Positions 1-8,571 of a stretch of DNA of 64,000 nucleotides are shown in pieces. The stretch's first letter is position 1, and every line of letters begins with the position of its first letter. The position numbers were made by a program, and so were the translations under genes. The stretch is from DAIOEK01 sp963828285 (GTDB lineage Bacteria; Chloroflexota; Anaerolineae; Anaerolineales; Anaerolineaceae): the NCBI GenBank assembly GCA_963828285.1, contig CAWHEB010000002.1:310001-374000 (forward strand), in the 5' to 3' direction. Below the pieces are notes generated by a model. The model searched no databases and was not told where the DNA came from. It worked only from the letters and a program-made list of their open reading frames with translations.

Positions 1-331
1 TATTCAGACCCTCGCCTAACACTACACTTACTCCGGCTGCCAGAAAATTAAGCGAAAGTCCACTGACAACCTGATCTGCCCGTAAATTGATGGTGATGAA
101 GGCATGGACCTGACTGATCAAACCTGCTGCCAGCATGCCAACAACAACACCCAGCCACGGATTATGATAGTGTGCGGAAATACTGTACCCTGCCATGGCT
201 CCGAGCAGCATCATCCCTTCAACACCCAAATTCATAATCCCTGATCGTTCTGCTAGTAATTCGCCTAAAGTAGCAAAAAGGAGAGCTGTACCGGTTGCTA
301 CTCCAGCTTGAAGAACAATTAATATATCCAT
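1..331 (-). CDS. Nucleoside ABC transporter permease (BmpC/NupQ type), 3' end outside window
   Basis: Second membrane subunit of a BMP-family purine nucleoside importer. Only about the first 110 residues are present; the gene runs off the left edge. Translation from ATG at 331 gives MDILIVLQAGVATGTALLFA, then ERSGIMNLGVEGMMLLGAM and further hydrophobic segments, the typical N-terminus of the shorter permease of this transporter class (the conserved NLGxEGxM motif is clear). It follows the other permease by one base, so the two are co-transcribed and probably translationally coupled. Family assignment is firm; the exact substrate (nucleoside versus another ligand of BMP transporters) is inferred from the purine-degradation neighbours. 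Confidence 0.9.
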   Translation of the reverse strand, partial: MDILIVLQAGVATGTALLFATLGELLAERSGIMNLGVEGMMLLGAMAGYSISAHYHNPWLGVVVGMLAAGLISQVHAFITINLRADQVVSGLSLNFLAAGVSVVLGEGLN

Positions 332-332
332 A

Positions 333-1460
333 CTATTCCTCGACGCTCTTGGAGATCGTAATCCGGTTTCGGACAAAAAAGTCGCTCGCGATCAGGAACA
401 CAAATATCACCCCCTGGATCATGGTGGGGATTCCCTTCGGTTGCAGTTCTCGTCCGGCTAAAATTAATGCCCCAAAAAGGACAGATACGATAATCACTGC
501 AAGCGGATTCAGCTTTGCCAACCACGCAATAATGATTCCGGTAAATCCATATCCCGGCGAAATTGCTCCTTGAAGCCGATGGACTACTCCGGTGATTTCA
601 GACATACCTGCCAATCCAGCTAATCCGCCAGAAAGCAGCATCACATAGATGATGTTCCTACCGATGGAAATGCCTGAATACTTGGCTGCTTTGGGATTAT
701 CACCGATCAGACGGATCTCATATCCCCATTTAGATCGATAAAGGATAAACCAGATCACTACCGCGGCAATAACTGCAAAGATCAATCCCAGATGAGTTGT
801 CAATCCACGAAATTCGGGAATGGTCGAGGCATATTCCGATAAACGCGGAAGCCAGGCATTCTTGGGGAAAGACTTGGACATCTGGAATCCACCTTCGGAC
901 CACACTGCATAGATAAAATAATTGTTCCAGGAAACAGCGATATAGTTCATCATCAATGTGGAAATAATTTCATTCACATTGAATTTGACCTTTAGTAAAC
1001 CCGGGATGACACCCCAAATGGCGCCTCCAACGAATCCAAAGATCACCATCACCAAAATGAATAGCCACCTTGGTGTGTTATCCGGTAAGACTGGAAGTAG
1101 AACCACAACCGATGCGGCGAACGCTCCAATAAAAAACTGGCCTTCGGCTCCAATATTCCATAATTTCATTCGAAACGCAATGGAACACGCCAAACCAACC
1201 AGCATTAAGGGGATGGCTTTTACCAATGTATCCGAAAAGACTCCCCAACTACCGAACGAAGCTTTTCCGATGTGTATATATGCCTTGACCGGATCCCCAC
1301 CGCCCATTGCGATGAGTATCGCACCAACAAGCAAGGCTAGGACTACAGATGAGATGGTTAATAAGAGGTACACCCAGGTGGATGCTTCTATCAGTCGAGG
1401 CTCAACACGAATTTTATATGGAAATAATGGCTTATTAGTTTCTTGAGGATTTGTCTCCAT
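333..1460 (-). CDS. Nucleoside ABC transporter permease (BmpB/NupP type)
   Basis: Membrane-spanning subunit of the BMP-type nucleoside importer, 375 residues. After a charged 25-residue N-terminus there are many hydrophobic segments, with family motifs such as KLWNIGAEGQFFIGAFAAS near residue 100 and AKYSGISIGRNI near 260. The length is usual for the longer permease of this class. ATG at 1460 lies one base after the ATPase stop, and the stop at 333 is one base from the next permease start, so it sits in a tight four-gene transporter operon. Confidence 0.9.
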   Translation of the reverse strand: METNPQETNKPLFPYKIRVEPRLIEASTWVYLLLTISSVVLALLVGAILIAMGGGDPVKAYIHIGKASFGSWGVFSDTLVKAIPLMLVGLACSIAFRMKLWNIGAEGQFFIGAFAASVVVLLPVLPDNTPRWLFILVMVIFGFVGGAIWGVIPGLLKVKFNVNEIISTLMMNYIAVSWNNYFIYAVWSEGGFQMSKSFPKNAWLPRLSEYASTIPEFRGLTTHLGLIFAVIAAVVIWFILYRSKWGYEIRLIGDNPKAAKYSGISIGRNIIYVMLLSGGLAGLAGMSEITGVVHRLQGAISPGYGFTGIIIAWLAKLNPLAVIIVSVLFGALILAGRELQPKGIPTMIQGVIFVFLIASDFFVRNRITISKSVEE

Positions 1461-1461
1461 A

Positions 1462-3015
1462 CTATTCAGAAACCTCCTTTTCTATTTGTTCCAAGGGAGT
1501 ACCAGTCATCATCATACCGATCTTCCTAATATCTCCATCAGTCACTTCACCCATAATTTTGCCTTCATAAATGATATAAATACGGTCGCTCAGCGACAAA
1601 AGCTCCTCGAGTTCCTCGGAGATCAACAAAACAGCAGCACCGGATTCCCGTTGTTTGATCAATAACCGCTGCACACCTTCAATGGCACCTACATCCAGAC
1701 CTCTAGTAGGTTGAACAGCGACCATCAGTTTTGGTTTGCTGGATATCTCGCGTGCCAGGATGACCCGCTGAAGATTTCCACCCGATAGTAAGCGGACTGG
1801 AGTTTCGATCAACGGTGCTGAGATTTCATATTCATCTTTGAGTTTGGTGGCAAATTTATTAGCAGCCAGTGTGTTGATCAGCCAGCCAATGCCGATCGGC
1901 TGCTGGTTGTAATTCTTCATGATCACATTGTCAGTCACACTCAAATTGGGAGCGGAGCCAACGTGGGTTCGGTCCTCTGGAATATGAGAAACACCTTTTT
2001 GGATGCTGGATAAAACCGATTTGTTGGTAATATCCTGCCCTTGAACTGTGATCTTACCGCCTGTGCATTTCCGCATTCCGGTGATCACTTCGGCTAGTTC
2101 GCTCTGACCATTTCCTGCGACACCAGCCAGTCCAACGATCTCTCCAGCACGGACATTCAGAGAGATTCCCTGTAGAGATTTAAGACTTTTGTCATTTTCT
2201 GCATGAACATCTTCAACAGATAGAACGATCTCACCAGGGGTGATGGGTTTTTTATCTACTCTGAATAAAACTTCACGACCGACCATCAACTCAGCTAGTT
2301 TAGCTTTTGTAGTTCCATATTGTCTCTATCCCACTCGCGGTCACCTTGCCACGGCGAAGAACGGTCACTTTGTTCGATATCTCCATTACTTCATTCAGTT
2401 TATGGCTGATGAATATAATGGATTTTCCTTCATCGGTCATTTTGCGCAATGTAACGAATAAATCTTCGATCTCACTTGGCGCAAGGACAGCGGTTGGCTC
2501 ATCCATGATGAGGACTTTCGTCCCACGGTAGAGCATTTTTAAGATCTCCACCCGCTGCTGCTCGCCAACTGTTAGTTGCCAAATTTTTGCTCTTGGATCG
2601 ACATCCAATCCCAGTCGTTTACCCAAATCACGGATTTTTTCATCAAATTCTTTGAGATTAATTACAAATGGTGGATCTTTTAATCCCAACAAAACATTTT
2701 CTGTTACTGTCTGTGAAGGCACCAGCATAAAATGCTGATGGATCATTCCAATTCCAGCTTTTATCGCGTCTTGCGGGGAAGAAAAATTGACCGGCTTTCC
2801 ATCGATACTGATTGTTCCGAATCCTGCCTATACAATCCAGCCAGGATATTCATCAGAGTACTCTTCCCGGCTCCGTTTTCGCCGAGCAGAGCATGAACCT
2901 CGGATTCCCGTAAAGTAAAATCTACCTGGTCATTCGCTAAAACACCCGGAAATCGTTTGACGATTCCATGCATGTGGACGATTACTTTTTGCTCAGTAAC
3001 AGTATTTGATTCCAT
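1462..3015 (-). CDS. Nucleoside ABC transporter ATPase, double nucleotide-binding domain, reading frame interrupted
   Basis: Energising subunit of the BMP-type importer: two tandem ABC domains as in sugar/nucleoside (CUT2/RbsA-like) ATPases. The first has Walker A GENGAGKST and Walker B LIMDEPTAVL; the second has the degenerate GVAGNGQSELAEV loop and an LSGGNLQRV signature, normal for the weak second site. The coding sequence lies in three frame segments (to about 2817, about 2817-2305, then to 1462). Conserved sequence continues on both sides of each junction if single bases are restored at a G run near 2817 and at a G run (2330) and A run (2305) on the coding strand. I read it as one intact gene with sequencing indels, though a pseudogene is possible. 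Start ATG 3015 is chosen because GGAGG precedes it by about five bases. Confidence 0.85.
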
Positions 3016-3079
3016 CCACACCTCCTCGTTGATTTTTTTTAGGAAGAAAATATCAATAAATCGAAATAATCATTAATGA

Positions 3080-3102
3080 GGGGCCGGAAAAGATCCGGCC
3101 CC
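3080..3102 (-). terminator. GC-rich hairpin between binding-protein and ATPase genes
   Basis: GGGGCCGG and CCGGCCCC pair perfectly around a 7-base loop, directly after the binding-protein stop. No strong T run follows on the minus strand. Such hairpins often stabilise the binding-protein mRNA and reduce expression of the downstream ATPase; this would give the usual excess of binding protein. Confidence 0.6.
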
Positions 3103-3117
3103 TTTGAAACGATTTGA

Positions 3118-4434
3118 TTATTGGGGAAGTTCTGCGGTAATACCTTCAGCCCACCAATGCATACAATACTTGCATTCCAAACCTGGGGCACCTGGAGGGA
3201 ATTGATCCATGTCAGCCTGGACCATCTTCTCGCCTGCAGGAACGACGACAACGCCCTTGTTATCTTTTAATTCACCAGAGAACACGTCGAAACGGGTGAA
3301 TTCGCCAGCGAGCATTTTGGCAAGGGTGTCTTTTACCATTTGGACATCTTCAGCAGGTAGATCGGCAACACCGGGTTGAGGAGTCTGACCTTCCATGAAA
3401 CCGTAGATCCCTAAACCGCCTGTATTTGAATCAAAGTAGTCCCATCCAACTTTATAGGATTTGTCTTGTAAGCCCTTGATTACGCGTACGAATTCCGGAC
3501 CCCAGTTCCAGTATGGAGCTGTCAGGCAGGATTTGGATGTGCAGGAGCCACTCCAGTCATAGGTGATACCCCAAACGCCTGTGCGGGCTTCTGCAGCTAA
3601 AGCGGTTGACGGGGTGTCAGCACCGGTGAAGACAACTTGCGCGCCACCATCGAACAGTGAATCAGCAGCCTGTCTTTCAACAATTGGGTCATGCCAGGTA
3701 TTGATCCAGCGAACATCCAGTGTGCATTCGGGGCAGGTTTTGCGCATACCGATTGCAAATGCATTACCCAAGCGAAGTTCTTCGGGGATCGGGAATGTGG
3801 CGATATATCCCAATTTTGGATTGCCGTCAAGTTTGGCACGGGAACCGGATAACATACCAGCCAGATATTTCATGTTTTCCATGGCACCAAACAGGTTACC
3901 AAAGTTGGTCATATTTGATTTATAACCGGAGATGTGAATGAAAGTGACATCAGGGAATTCTGCAGCAACGGCTTCCATGGCGTCCATATATCCGAAGGAT
4001 CCACCAAAGATTACGTTGAAGCCCTTGCGGGCTAATGCACGGAAGACCTGTTCACCATCAGCACCTTCAGCTACATTTTCAATATATGCAGCGTGCACGT
4101 CAGGCATTTGTTCCATAACATAGTTCAAGCCATCATACTGGGCTTGTGACCATCCGCCATCATCGTGAACGCTGAGCATAACAAATGCGGCGTTATACTT
4201 GCCAGCTTCTACGTCAGGGATTTGTAATTCAGCAGGAGCAGCGGGTGCTTCAGCGGCAGGTGCTTCAGCAGCGGGAGCTGCAGGTGCTTCAGCGGCAGGC
4301 GCTTCGGCGGCAGGTGCTTCAGCAGCAGGTGCTTCGGCAGCCGGGGCAGCGGGAGCAGCCGGTGTACAGGCGACAAGAACCATAGTAGCTACGAGCAGGA
4401 TGGCGACCATGCGCCATGCAAACTTGGTATTCAT
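3118..4434 (-). CDS. BMP-family nucleoside-binding lipoprotein
   Basis: Extracytoplasmic substrate-binding component of the importer. A signal peptide ending in LVAC (lipobox) is followed by a low-complexity linker made of repeated PAAEA units (about residues 25-70), then a BMP domain with family features: NAAFVMLSVHDDGGWSQAQY at its start, FIHISGY, and GKLGYIATFPIPEELRLGNA-like sequence mid-protein. Start ATG 4434 is used because a perfect GGAGGAG lies just upstream; the in-frame ATG at 4455 would put that ribosome site inside the gene. First gene of the transporter operon, separated from the catabolic genes by a terminator. Confidence 0.92.
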   Translation of the reverse strand: MNTKFAWRMVAILLVATMVLVACTPAAPAAPAAEAPAAEAPAAEAPAAEAPAAPAAEAPAAEAPAAPAELQIPDVEAGKYNAAFVMLSVHDDGGWSQAQYDGLNYVMEQMPDVHAAYIENVAEGADGEQVFRALARKGFNVIFGGSFGYMDAMEAVAAEFPDVTFIHISGYKSNMTNFGNLFGAMENMKYLAGMLSGSRAKLDGNPKLGYIATFPIPEELRLGNAFAIGMRKTCPECTLDVRWINTWHDPIVERQAADSLFDGGAQVVFTGADTPSTALAAEARTGVWGITYDWSGSCTSKSCLTAPYWNWGPEFVRVIKGLQDKSYKVGWDYFDSNTGGLGIYGFMEGQTPQPGVADLPAEDVQMVKDTLAKMLAGEFTRFDVFSGELKDNKGVVVVPAGEKMVQADMDQFPPGAPGLECKYCMHWWAEGITAELPQ

Positions 4435-4510
4435 GTAGACTCCTCCAAAATTCATAATAAAGTTTGATTTGTATGTGGAGATACTTCGGGAAATATACTT
4501 GCCAGGAATT

Positions 4511-4591
4511 CACCTCCTTTCGGACATTGCAAAGCCTGATTTGCAGCTGCAGGTAACTGCAGGGGAACAATGCTTGCCATTCGATCAAGCA
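4511..4591 (-). promoter_or_regulatory. Structured 5' leader of the nucleoside transporter operon
   Basis: Three adjacent short hairpins can be drawn on the minus strand: TGCTTG/CAAGCA (4571-4591), CTGCAG/CTGCAG (4547-4562) and TGCAAA/TTTGCA (4528-4545). They are followed by a strong Shine-Dalgarno-like AAAGGAGGTG (4520-4511) that has no ATG start and lies about 80 bases before the binding-protein start. It does not match a purine riboswitch that I recognise. A cis-regulatory RNA or leader peptide is possible; this is structural inference only. Confidence 0.3.
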
Positions 4592-4666
4592 CCTGTAAGC
4601 TAATAATCCTATTTTACAACAAACTCAAAAATGAGTCTGCTTATTCCCAAAAGATGTGACATTTTC

Positions 4667-4709
4667 CTAAAAACATACTCCCCCGCAGAACAATTCAACG
4701 GGGGAGTAT
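4667..4709 (-). terminator. Rho-independent terminator of carbamate kinase gene
   Basis: Perfect 11-bp stem, ATACTCCCCCG with CGGGGGAGTAT (4675-4685 / 4699-4709), 13-base loop, followed on the minus strand by a T-rich tail. It separates the catabolic genes from the transporter operon. Confidence 0.85.
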
Positions 4710-4718
4710 TCACGCTAC

Positions 4719-5681
4719 TTATTCGCCATCCGGGACAATCCAGGTACCAGTTTCGCCGCGTAGGGCTGCACCGATATGCGCTGGGTCTGTTACGAGGCCT
4801 TTTTTACCGCCATTTTCCAGGAACCAGACAATTGCCTGGATCTTTGGAGCCATGGAGCCTTTGGCAAAGTGGGTTCCTTCAGCCAGATAAGCTTTGGCTT
4901 CAGAGACGGTCATTTTATCCAACCACTTCTGTTCTGGTTTACCGTAGTTGATGGCTACTTTCTCAACAGCGGTGGAGATCAGAAGAAGATCGGCATTGAT
5001 TTCCTGTGCTAGGAGGCTGGAGGCAAAATCTTTGTCGATGACTGCGGCAACGCCGACACATCCGCCTTTACCATCATCAACCACAGGAATGCCACCACCA
5101 CCAACGGTGACAACAACTGTACCAGCATCGATGAGGGTCTTAACGGCAGCCAGTTCAACAACTTCCATCGGAAGTGGGGAAGCAACAACACGGCGCCAAC
5201 CACGGCCGGAATCTTCAACAATATTCCAGCCCAATTCTTTTTCGCGGCGTTTTGCATCAGCTTCTTCCATGAATCCACCAATGGGTTTGGTTGGGTTCTG
5301 GAATGCTTTATCAGCTCTATCCACCTTGACCTGAGTCACGATGGTTGCGACCGATTTTTTCATTCCGCGTTGGATGAGTTCATTCTGCAGGGTCTGCTGG
5401 ATGGCATAACCGATGGCTCCCTGGCTGTCGGCACCGCAGACATCCAATGGAACTTCGTGCATACCTTCGGTTTTCGCTGCAATTTCGGATCGGCGGAGAA
5501 TGAAACCAACCTGTGGTCCATTTCCATGACCAATCGCTACATCCCAGCCTGCTTCGATCATATCAGCGATATGTTTTGATGTTTGAGCAGCGGCGATATA
5601 TTGATCTTCAACTGTTACGTTTTTCGGATCCAAAATAAGAGAGTTACCACCTACTGCGACTACTGCTACTTTCTTTGCCAT
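4719..5681 (-). CDS. arcC: Carbamate kinase
   Basis: Converts carbamoyl phosphate plus ADP to ATP, CO2 and ammonia; cytoplasmic, 320 residues, normal length. Amino-acid kinase family motifs are clear: VAVGGNSL near the start, HGNGPQVGF at about 52, PIGGFM mid-protein, VTVGGGGIPV at about 195 and AVIDKD shortly after. It follows two carbamoyltransferase-family genes by 32 bases, which suggests that carbamoyl phosphate released by one of them is used here for substrate-level phosphorylation. No arginine deiminase is present in the window, so a purine-derived carbamoyl donor is the likelier source. Confidence 0.93.
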   Translation of the reverse strand: MAKKVAVVAVGGNSLILDPKNVTVEDQYIAAAQTSKHIADMIEAGWDVAIGHGNGPQVGFILRRSEIAAKTEGMHEVPLDVCGADSQGAIGYAIQQTLQNELIQRGMKKSVATIVTQVKVDRADKAFQNPTKPIGGFMEEADAKRREKELGWNIVEDSGRGWRRVVASPLPMEVVELAAVKTLIDAGTVVVTVGGGGIPVVDDGKGGCVGVAAVIDKDFASSLLAQEINADLLLISTAVEKVAINYGKPEQKWLDKMTVSEAKAYLAEGTHFAKGSMAPKIQAIVWFLENGGKKGLVTDPAHIGAALRGETGTWIVPDGE

Positions 5682-5713
5682 TCTTTACCAAATCCTTTCA
5701 AATCTATAAGTAA

Positions 5714-6691
5714 TTACATTGTCAAAGCCATGACCGCTTCTTGTGCGTGCATGCGGTTTTCGGCTTCATCGTAAACGACAGATTGGGCACTGTCGATAAC
5801 GCCATCAGTTACTTCGATGTTACGGTCAGCAGGCAGTGGATGCATGTAGATGGCATCTTCTTTGGCCAGCTTCATCCTGCGTTCATCCGTGATCCAGCTT
5901 TCATACTTCTTGATGATCTTTGCACCTTCATCAGCGTCAGGAGTATGAACCATGGCACCCCAGCTCTTGGCATAGATGATATCGGCACCTTTGAAAGCTG
6001 CATCCATATCGTCAACAACTTCAAAACTGGTTCCAAATTTCCGGGCTTGTTCTCGTGCCTGTTCCATGATCTCTGGCATGAGTTTGAACTCCGGTGGATG
6101 TGCCAGTACTACGTCCATTCCAAAGCGGGGCATCTGTAAGACAAGGCTTTGAGGTACTGACATGGGTTTTTGATATGACGCTGCATAAGCCCATGAGACT
6201 ACCATCTTCTTTTTGCGTAAATCGCGGCCTTTTTTCTCTATGATGGTCATCAGATCGGCCAGGCACTGGAATGGATGATACACGTCGCATTGCATATTCA
6301 AGACGGGTACGCGGGATGCCTTGGCAACGGCGTTCAAATAACCATTTCCAACTCCCCAATCCACGTGGCGGATTGCCAGGCCATCAAAATACCGACCGAA
6401 GATCTCGCCGATCTCTTTGGGAGTATCTCCGTGGGAGATCTGGGTTGTACGGGATTCAATAAAAGCGGCGTGTCCACCAAGGTGAGCCATACCAGCTTCA
6501 AATGATCCGCGTGTACGGGTGCTGCTGAAGAAAAATAGCATCGCCAACACCTTATCACGCAGATATGGTGTCAGTTCATTTAAGGCGCGTTTGCGTTTCA
6601 GGTCAAACGCGACATCCAATACGGTCTCGACTTCTTCCTTGCTGAAGTCAAGGTCACCGATCAGATCACGACCATGTAAAAATGTTTGCAT
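5714..6691 (-). CDS. YgeW-like knotted carbamoyltransferase
   Basis: Aspartate/ornithine carbamoyltransferase superfamily, 325 residues. The carbamoyl-phosphate loop is FFSSTRTRGSFEAG (about residues 53-66). Sequences LNMQCDVYHPFQCLADL, VVSWAYAASYQKPMSVPQ and RFGMDVVLAHPPEFKLMPE resemble YgeW of Escherichia coli, an enzyme of unresolved acceptor found in purine-catabolic gene sets. It is about 70 residues shorter than YgeW and carries HPLPAD where ornithine enzymes have HCLPA. Lies between a second carbamoyltransferase-like gene and arcC. The acceptor cannot be told from sequence; a purine-ring breakdown product is inferred from context. Confidence 0.85.
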   Translation of the reverse strand: MQTFLHGRDLIGDLDFSKEEVETVLDVAFDLKRKRALNELTPYLRDKVLAMLFFFSSTRTRGSFEAGMAHLGGHAAFIESRTTQISHGDTPKEIGEIFGRYFDGLAIRHVDWGVGNGYLNAVAKASRVPVLNMQCDVYHPFQCLADLMTIIEKKGRDLRKKKMVVSWAYAASYQKPMSVPQSLVLQMPRFGMDVVLAHPPEFKLMPEIMEQAREQARKFGTSFEVVDDMDAAFKGADIIYAKSWGAMVHTPDADEGAKIIKKYESWITDERRMKLAKEDAIYMHPLPADRNIEVTDGVIDSAQSVVYDEAENRMHAQEAVMALTM

Positions 6692-6773
6692 TTGAATCCT
6701 CCAATGATTTCTATAAGCCAGACTGCCTGGGAATGATCAACACATCCACCAGGTCAGTCTAACCAAATATACT

Positions 6774-7724
6774 TTATTCCGTTGCGCCTAATACAAGAGC
6801 CAACAGCGCCATACGCATGACAACACCATTGGATGCTTCCTGCCAATAGCGGGACCAGCGGGTAATATCTACATCGGCCGGAATTTCATCCATGCGGGGC
6901 AGAGAGTGAAGCAGGATTGCGTCGCTCTTGGCTTTATTGGCCAGGAGTTCGCGGGTGATCTTGTAATTGGCAGGGGTCTGTCCGTGCTCTCCGGCTTCCT
7001 GGCGGGACTTGGTGTAATCGGGTTGGACAACTGGCTCGACCAAAATGACATCAGCATCCGCGATGGCTTGTTCAACATGTTCTGCTTCTTTGAAGTTGAC
7101 GTTAAGCTGCTTTAATTCTTCTTTGTATTCGGGGAGCAAATTCATTTCAGGGGGAGCTACGAAGGTGACCGGGCAATCGAATTGGGAAAGAGCATATCCC
7201 AGGGAGTGCATGGTGCGCATGCGCATATCGCCAACAGCCAACCATTTCAATCCATCCAGGTGACCTTTTTCGCGATAAACAGTGTAGAGGTCGGTCAGGA
7301 TCTGGGTTGGGTGTTCACCCCATCCATCACCACCGTTGATGATCGGAACTGAAGACCATTTGGCTGCTTCCATGGGAGCGCCCTGTTGGAAGTGGCGCAT
7401 GACAATTACATCACCGTAGAACTCGAGCATCTTCACAGTATCTTTAATGCTTTCCTGATACCAGTCGCCAGCACGAGTCATTTTGGCGTCAGAGAAGCCG
7501 GTTACATGTCCACCGAGACGGTGCATGGCAGCTTCGTGAGCAAGCCGGGTTCGGGTGGATGGTTGATAAAATGCAGTTACCATGGTTTTTTCAGCGAGCA
7601 TGTCGCTGTTTCTGCGGCTGCGAACGATGGGTTCCATTTCTTCAGCTACATTGAATACGTGGAAAAATTCCTGTCTTTCGAATTCTTTCAGAGAGAGAAT
7701 ATCACGACCCATAAAACTACGCAT
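6774..7724 (-). CDS. Aspartate-carbamoyltransferase-like enzyme, acceptor site altered
   Basis: 316 residues, co-linear with the PyrB catalytic chain. Carbamoyl-phosphate residues are kept: FYQPSTRTR loop, VMRH, GEHPTQILTDL, GDMRMRTMHSL. The C-terminus resembles PyrB (LPRMDEIPADVD, SNGVVMRMALLALVL). However, the flexible 80s loop reads TRAGDWYQES, so the aspartate-binding Lys84 of E. coli PyrB has no counterpart, and the MTRVQ segment is EPVVQ, losing Arg229. HPLPR is HSLPR. These changes argue against aspartate as acceptor. Its place in the purine locus, not beside pyrimidine genes, fits this. Good ribosome site AGGAGG precedes the ATG. Confidence 0.85.
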   Translation of the reverse strand: MRSFMGRDILSLKEFERQEFFHVFNVAEEMEPIVRSRRNSDMLAEKTMVTAFYQPSTRTRLAHEAAMHRLGGHVTGFSDAKMTRAGDWYQESIKDTVKMLEFYGDVIVMRHFQQGAPMEAAKWSSVPIINGGDGWGEHPTQILTDLYTVYREKGHLDGLKWLAVGDMRMRTMHSLGYALSQFDCPVTFVAPPEMNLLPEYKEELKQLNVNFKEAEHVEQAIADADVILVEPVVQPDYTKSRQEAGEHGQTPANYKITRELLANKAKSDAILLHSLPRMDEIPADVDITRWSRYWQEASNGVVMRMALLALVLGATE

Positions 7725-7803
7725 TTGTAACCTCCTAAGGTTGGTAAGAATTTGGTTTTTTATTGATCAGTCATAAAAATAACGAGTTTATCTGATTGCT
7801 CAG

Positions 7804-8571
7804 TTACCTCCTGTGATTATCCAAACCGGCTAAATTTGTTTGTAATCCGCCAACACTACGAACTACATGAAAGCGGAAATAACCGGGTAAAAAGAACGAA
7901 TACGAATAGTCGATGACTCGGCTAGTGGTATCGTATAACGAAGCGATGAATAGTAATAATCCATCACCGCGTTGGATTTCCAATTCGCGAGCGATCTCGG
8001 AAGCTGCATCCACGGCTCGAATCTCAGTGTTTGAATATGCCAGTTCCGGGCTTCCCTTTTTGATGAGTAGATCCAATACTGATCCGGTGAATTCGGTGTT
8101 GATATCTTCTTTGGAAAAGACATCTGTCAGGAGGGTGTCGATCAGATAGGCGACCGGCCTTTTATCTGCCAGGATGGTACGGGCAACCCTTACTACCTCG
8201 GTGCCTTCCGTAATTTTCATATTTCGGGAGATACTCTCATCAGCAGGGATTCTATGAATTTTCAAGTCACCCATCGATACTTCCAGTTGGATTCGATCTG
8301 CGAGGGTCTCGATACTCTCAAGCATCTCGAGCCCGGTCTCCAGAACTTGAGTTCTACCTACGACGAAAGTACCGATCCCCTGACGACGTCGGATCAATCC
8401 CTGACCTTCGAAGGATCGCATTGCTTCTCTTAATGTCGCCCGGGATACTCCAAGTTTTTGAGCTAATAATGGCTCGGTCGGTAATCGTTCACCCGGAGCA
8501 GTTTGTGCAATTAATTCAGCAAGTCCGACCTGCAGTTTTTCGTATGGATGTGTCTTTTTTGCCATAATCAC
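7804..8571 (-). CDS. GntR-family regulator with UTRA-type ligand domain
   Basis: Transcription factor: N-terminal winged helix (LAQKLGVSRATLREAMRSFE, recognition helix at about residues 38-57, then the GIGTFV wing) and a C-terminal UTRA-like effector domain (ADKRPVAYLIDTLLT through DYSYSFFLPGYFRFHVV). The GTG start at 8571 overlaps the stop of the adenine deaminase gene; an ATG two codons later (8565) is an alternative. Being inside the purine operon, it is a likely autoregulating repressor of it, with the paired palindromes upstream of the first gene as candidate sites and a purine or its breakdown product as effector. Confidence 0.88.
   Translation of the reverse strand: MIMAKKTHPYEKLQVGLAELIAQTAPGERLPTEPLLAQKLGVSRATLREAMRSFEGQGLIRRRQGIGTFVVGRTQVLETGLEMLESIETLADRIQLEVSMGDLKIHRIPADESISRNMKITEGTEVVRVARTILADKRPVAYLIDTLLTDVFSKEDINTEFTGSVLDLLIKKGSPELAYSNTEIRAVDAASEIARELEIQRGDGLLLFIASLYDTTSRVIDYSYSFFLPGYFRFHVVRSVGGLQTNLAGLDNHRR

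Noticed and set aside
4185..4385. Plus-strand open frames rich in Gln/Arg or Ala/Gly opposite the binding-protein linker
   Set aside because: They are antisense shadows of the PAAEA repeats of the lipoprotein linker.
4719..7724. Arginine deiminase (ADI) pathway as explanation for arcC
   Set aside because: No arcA or arginine/ornithine antiporter is present, and neither transferase carries the ornithine-specific HCLPA motif.
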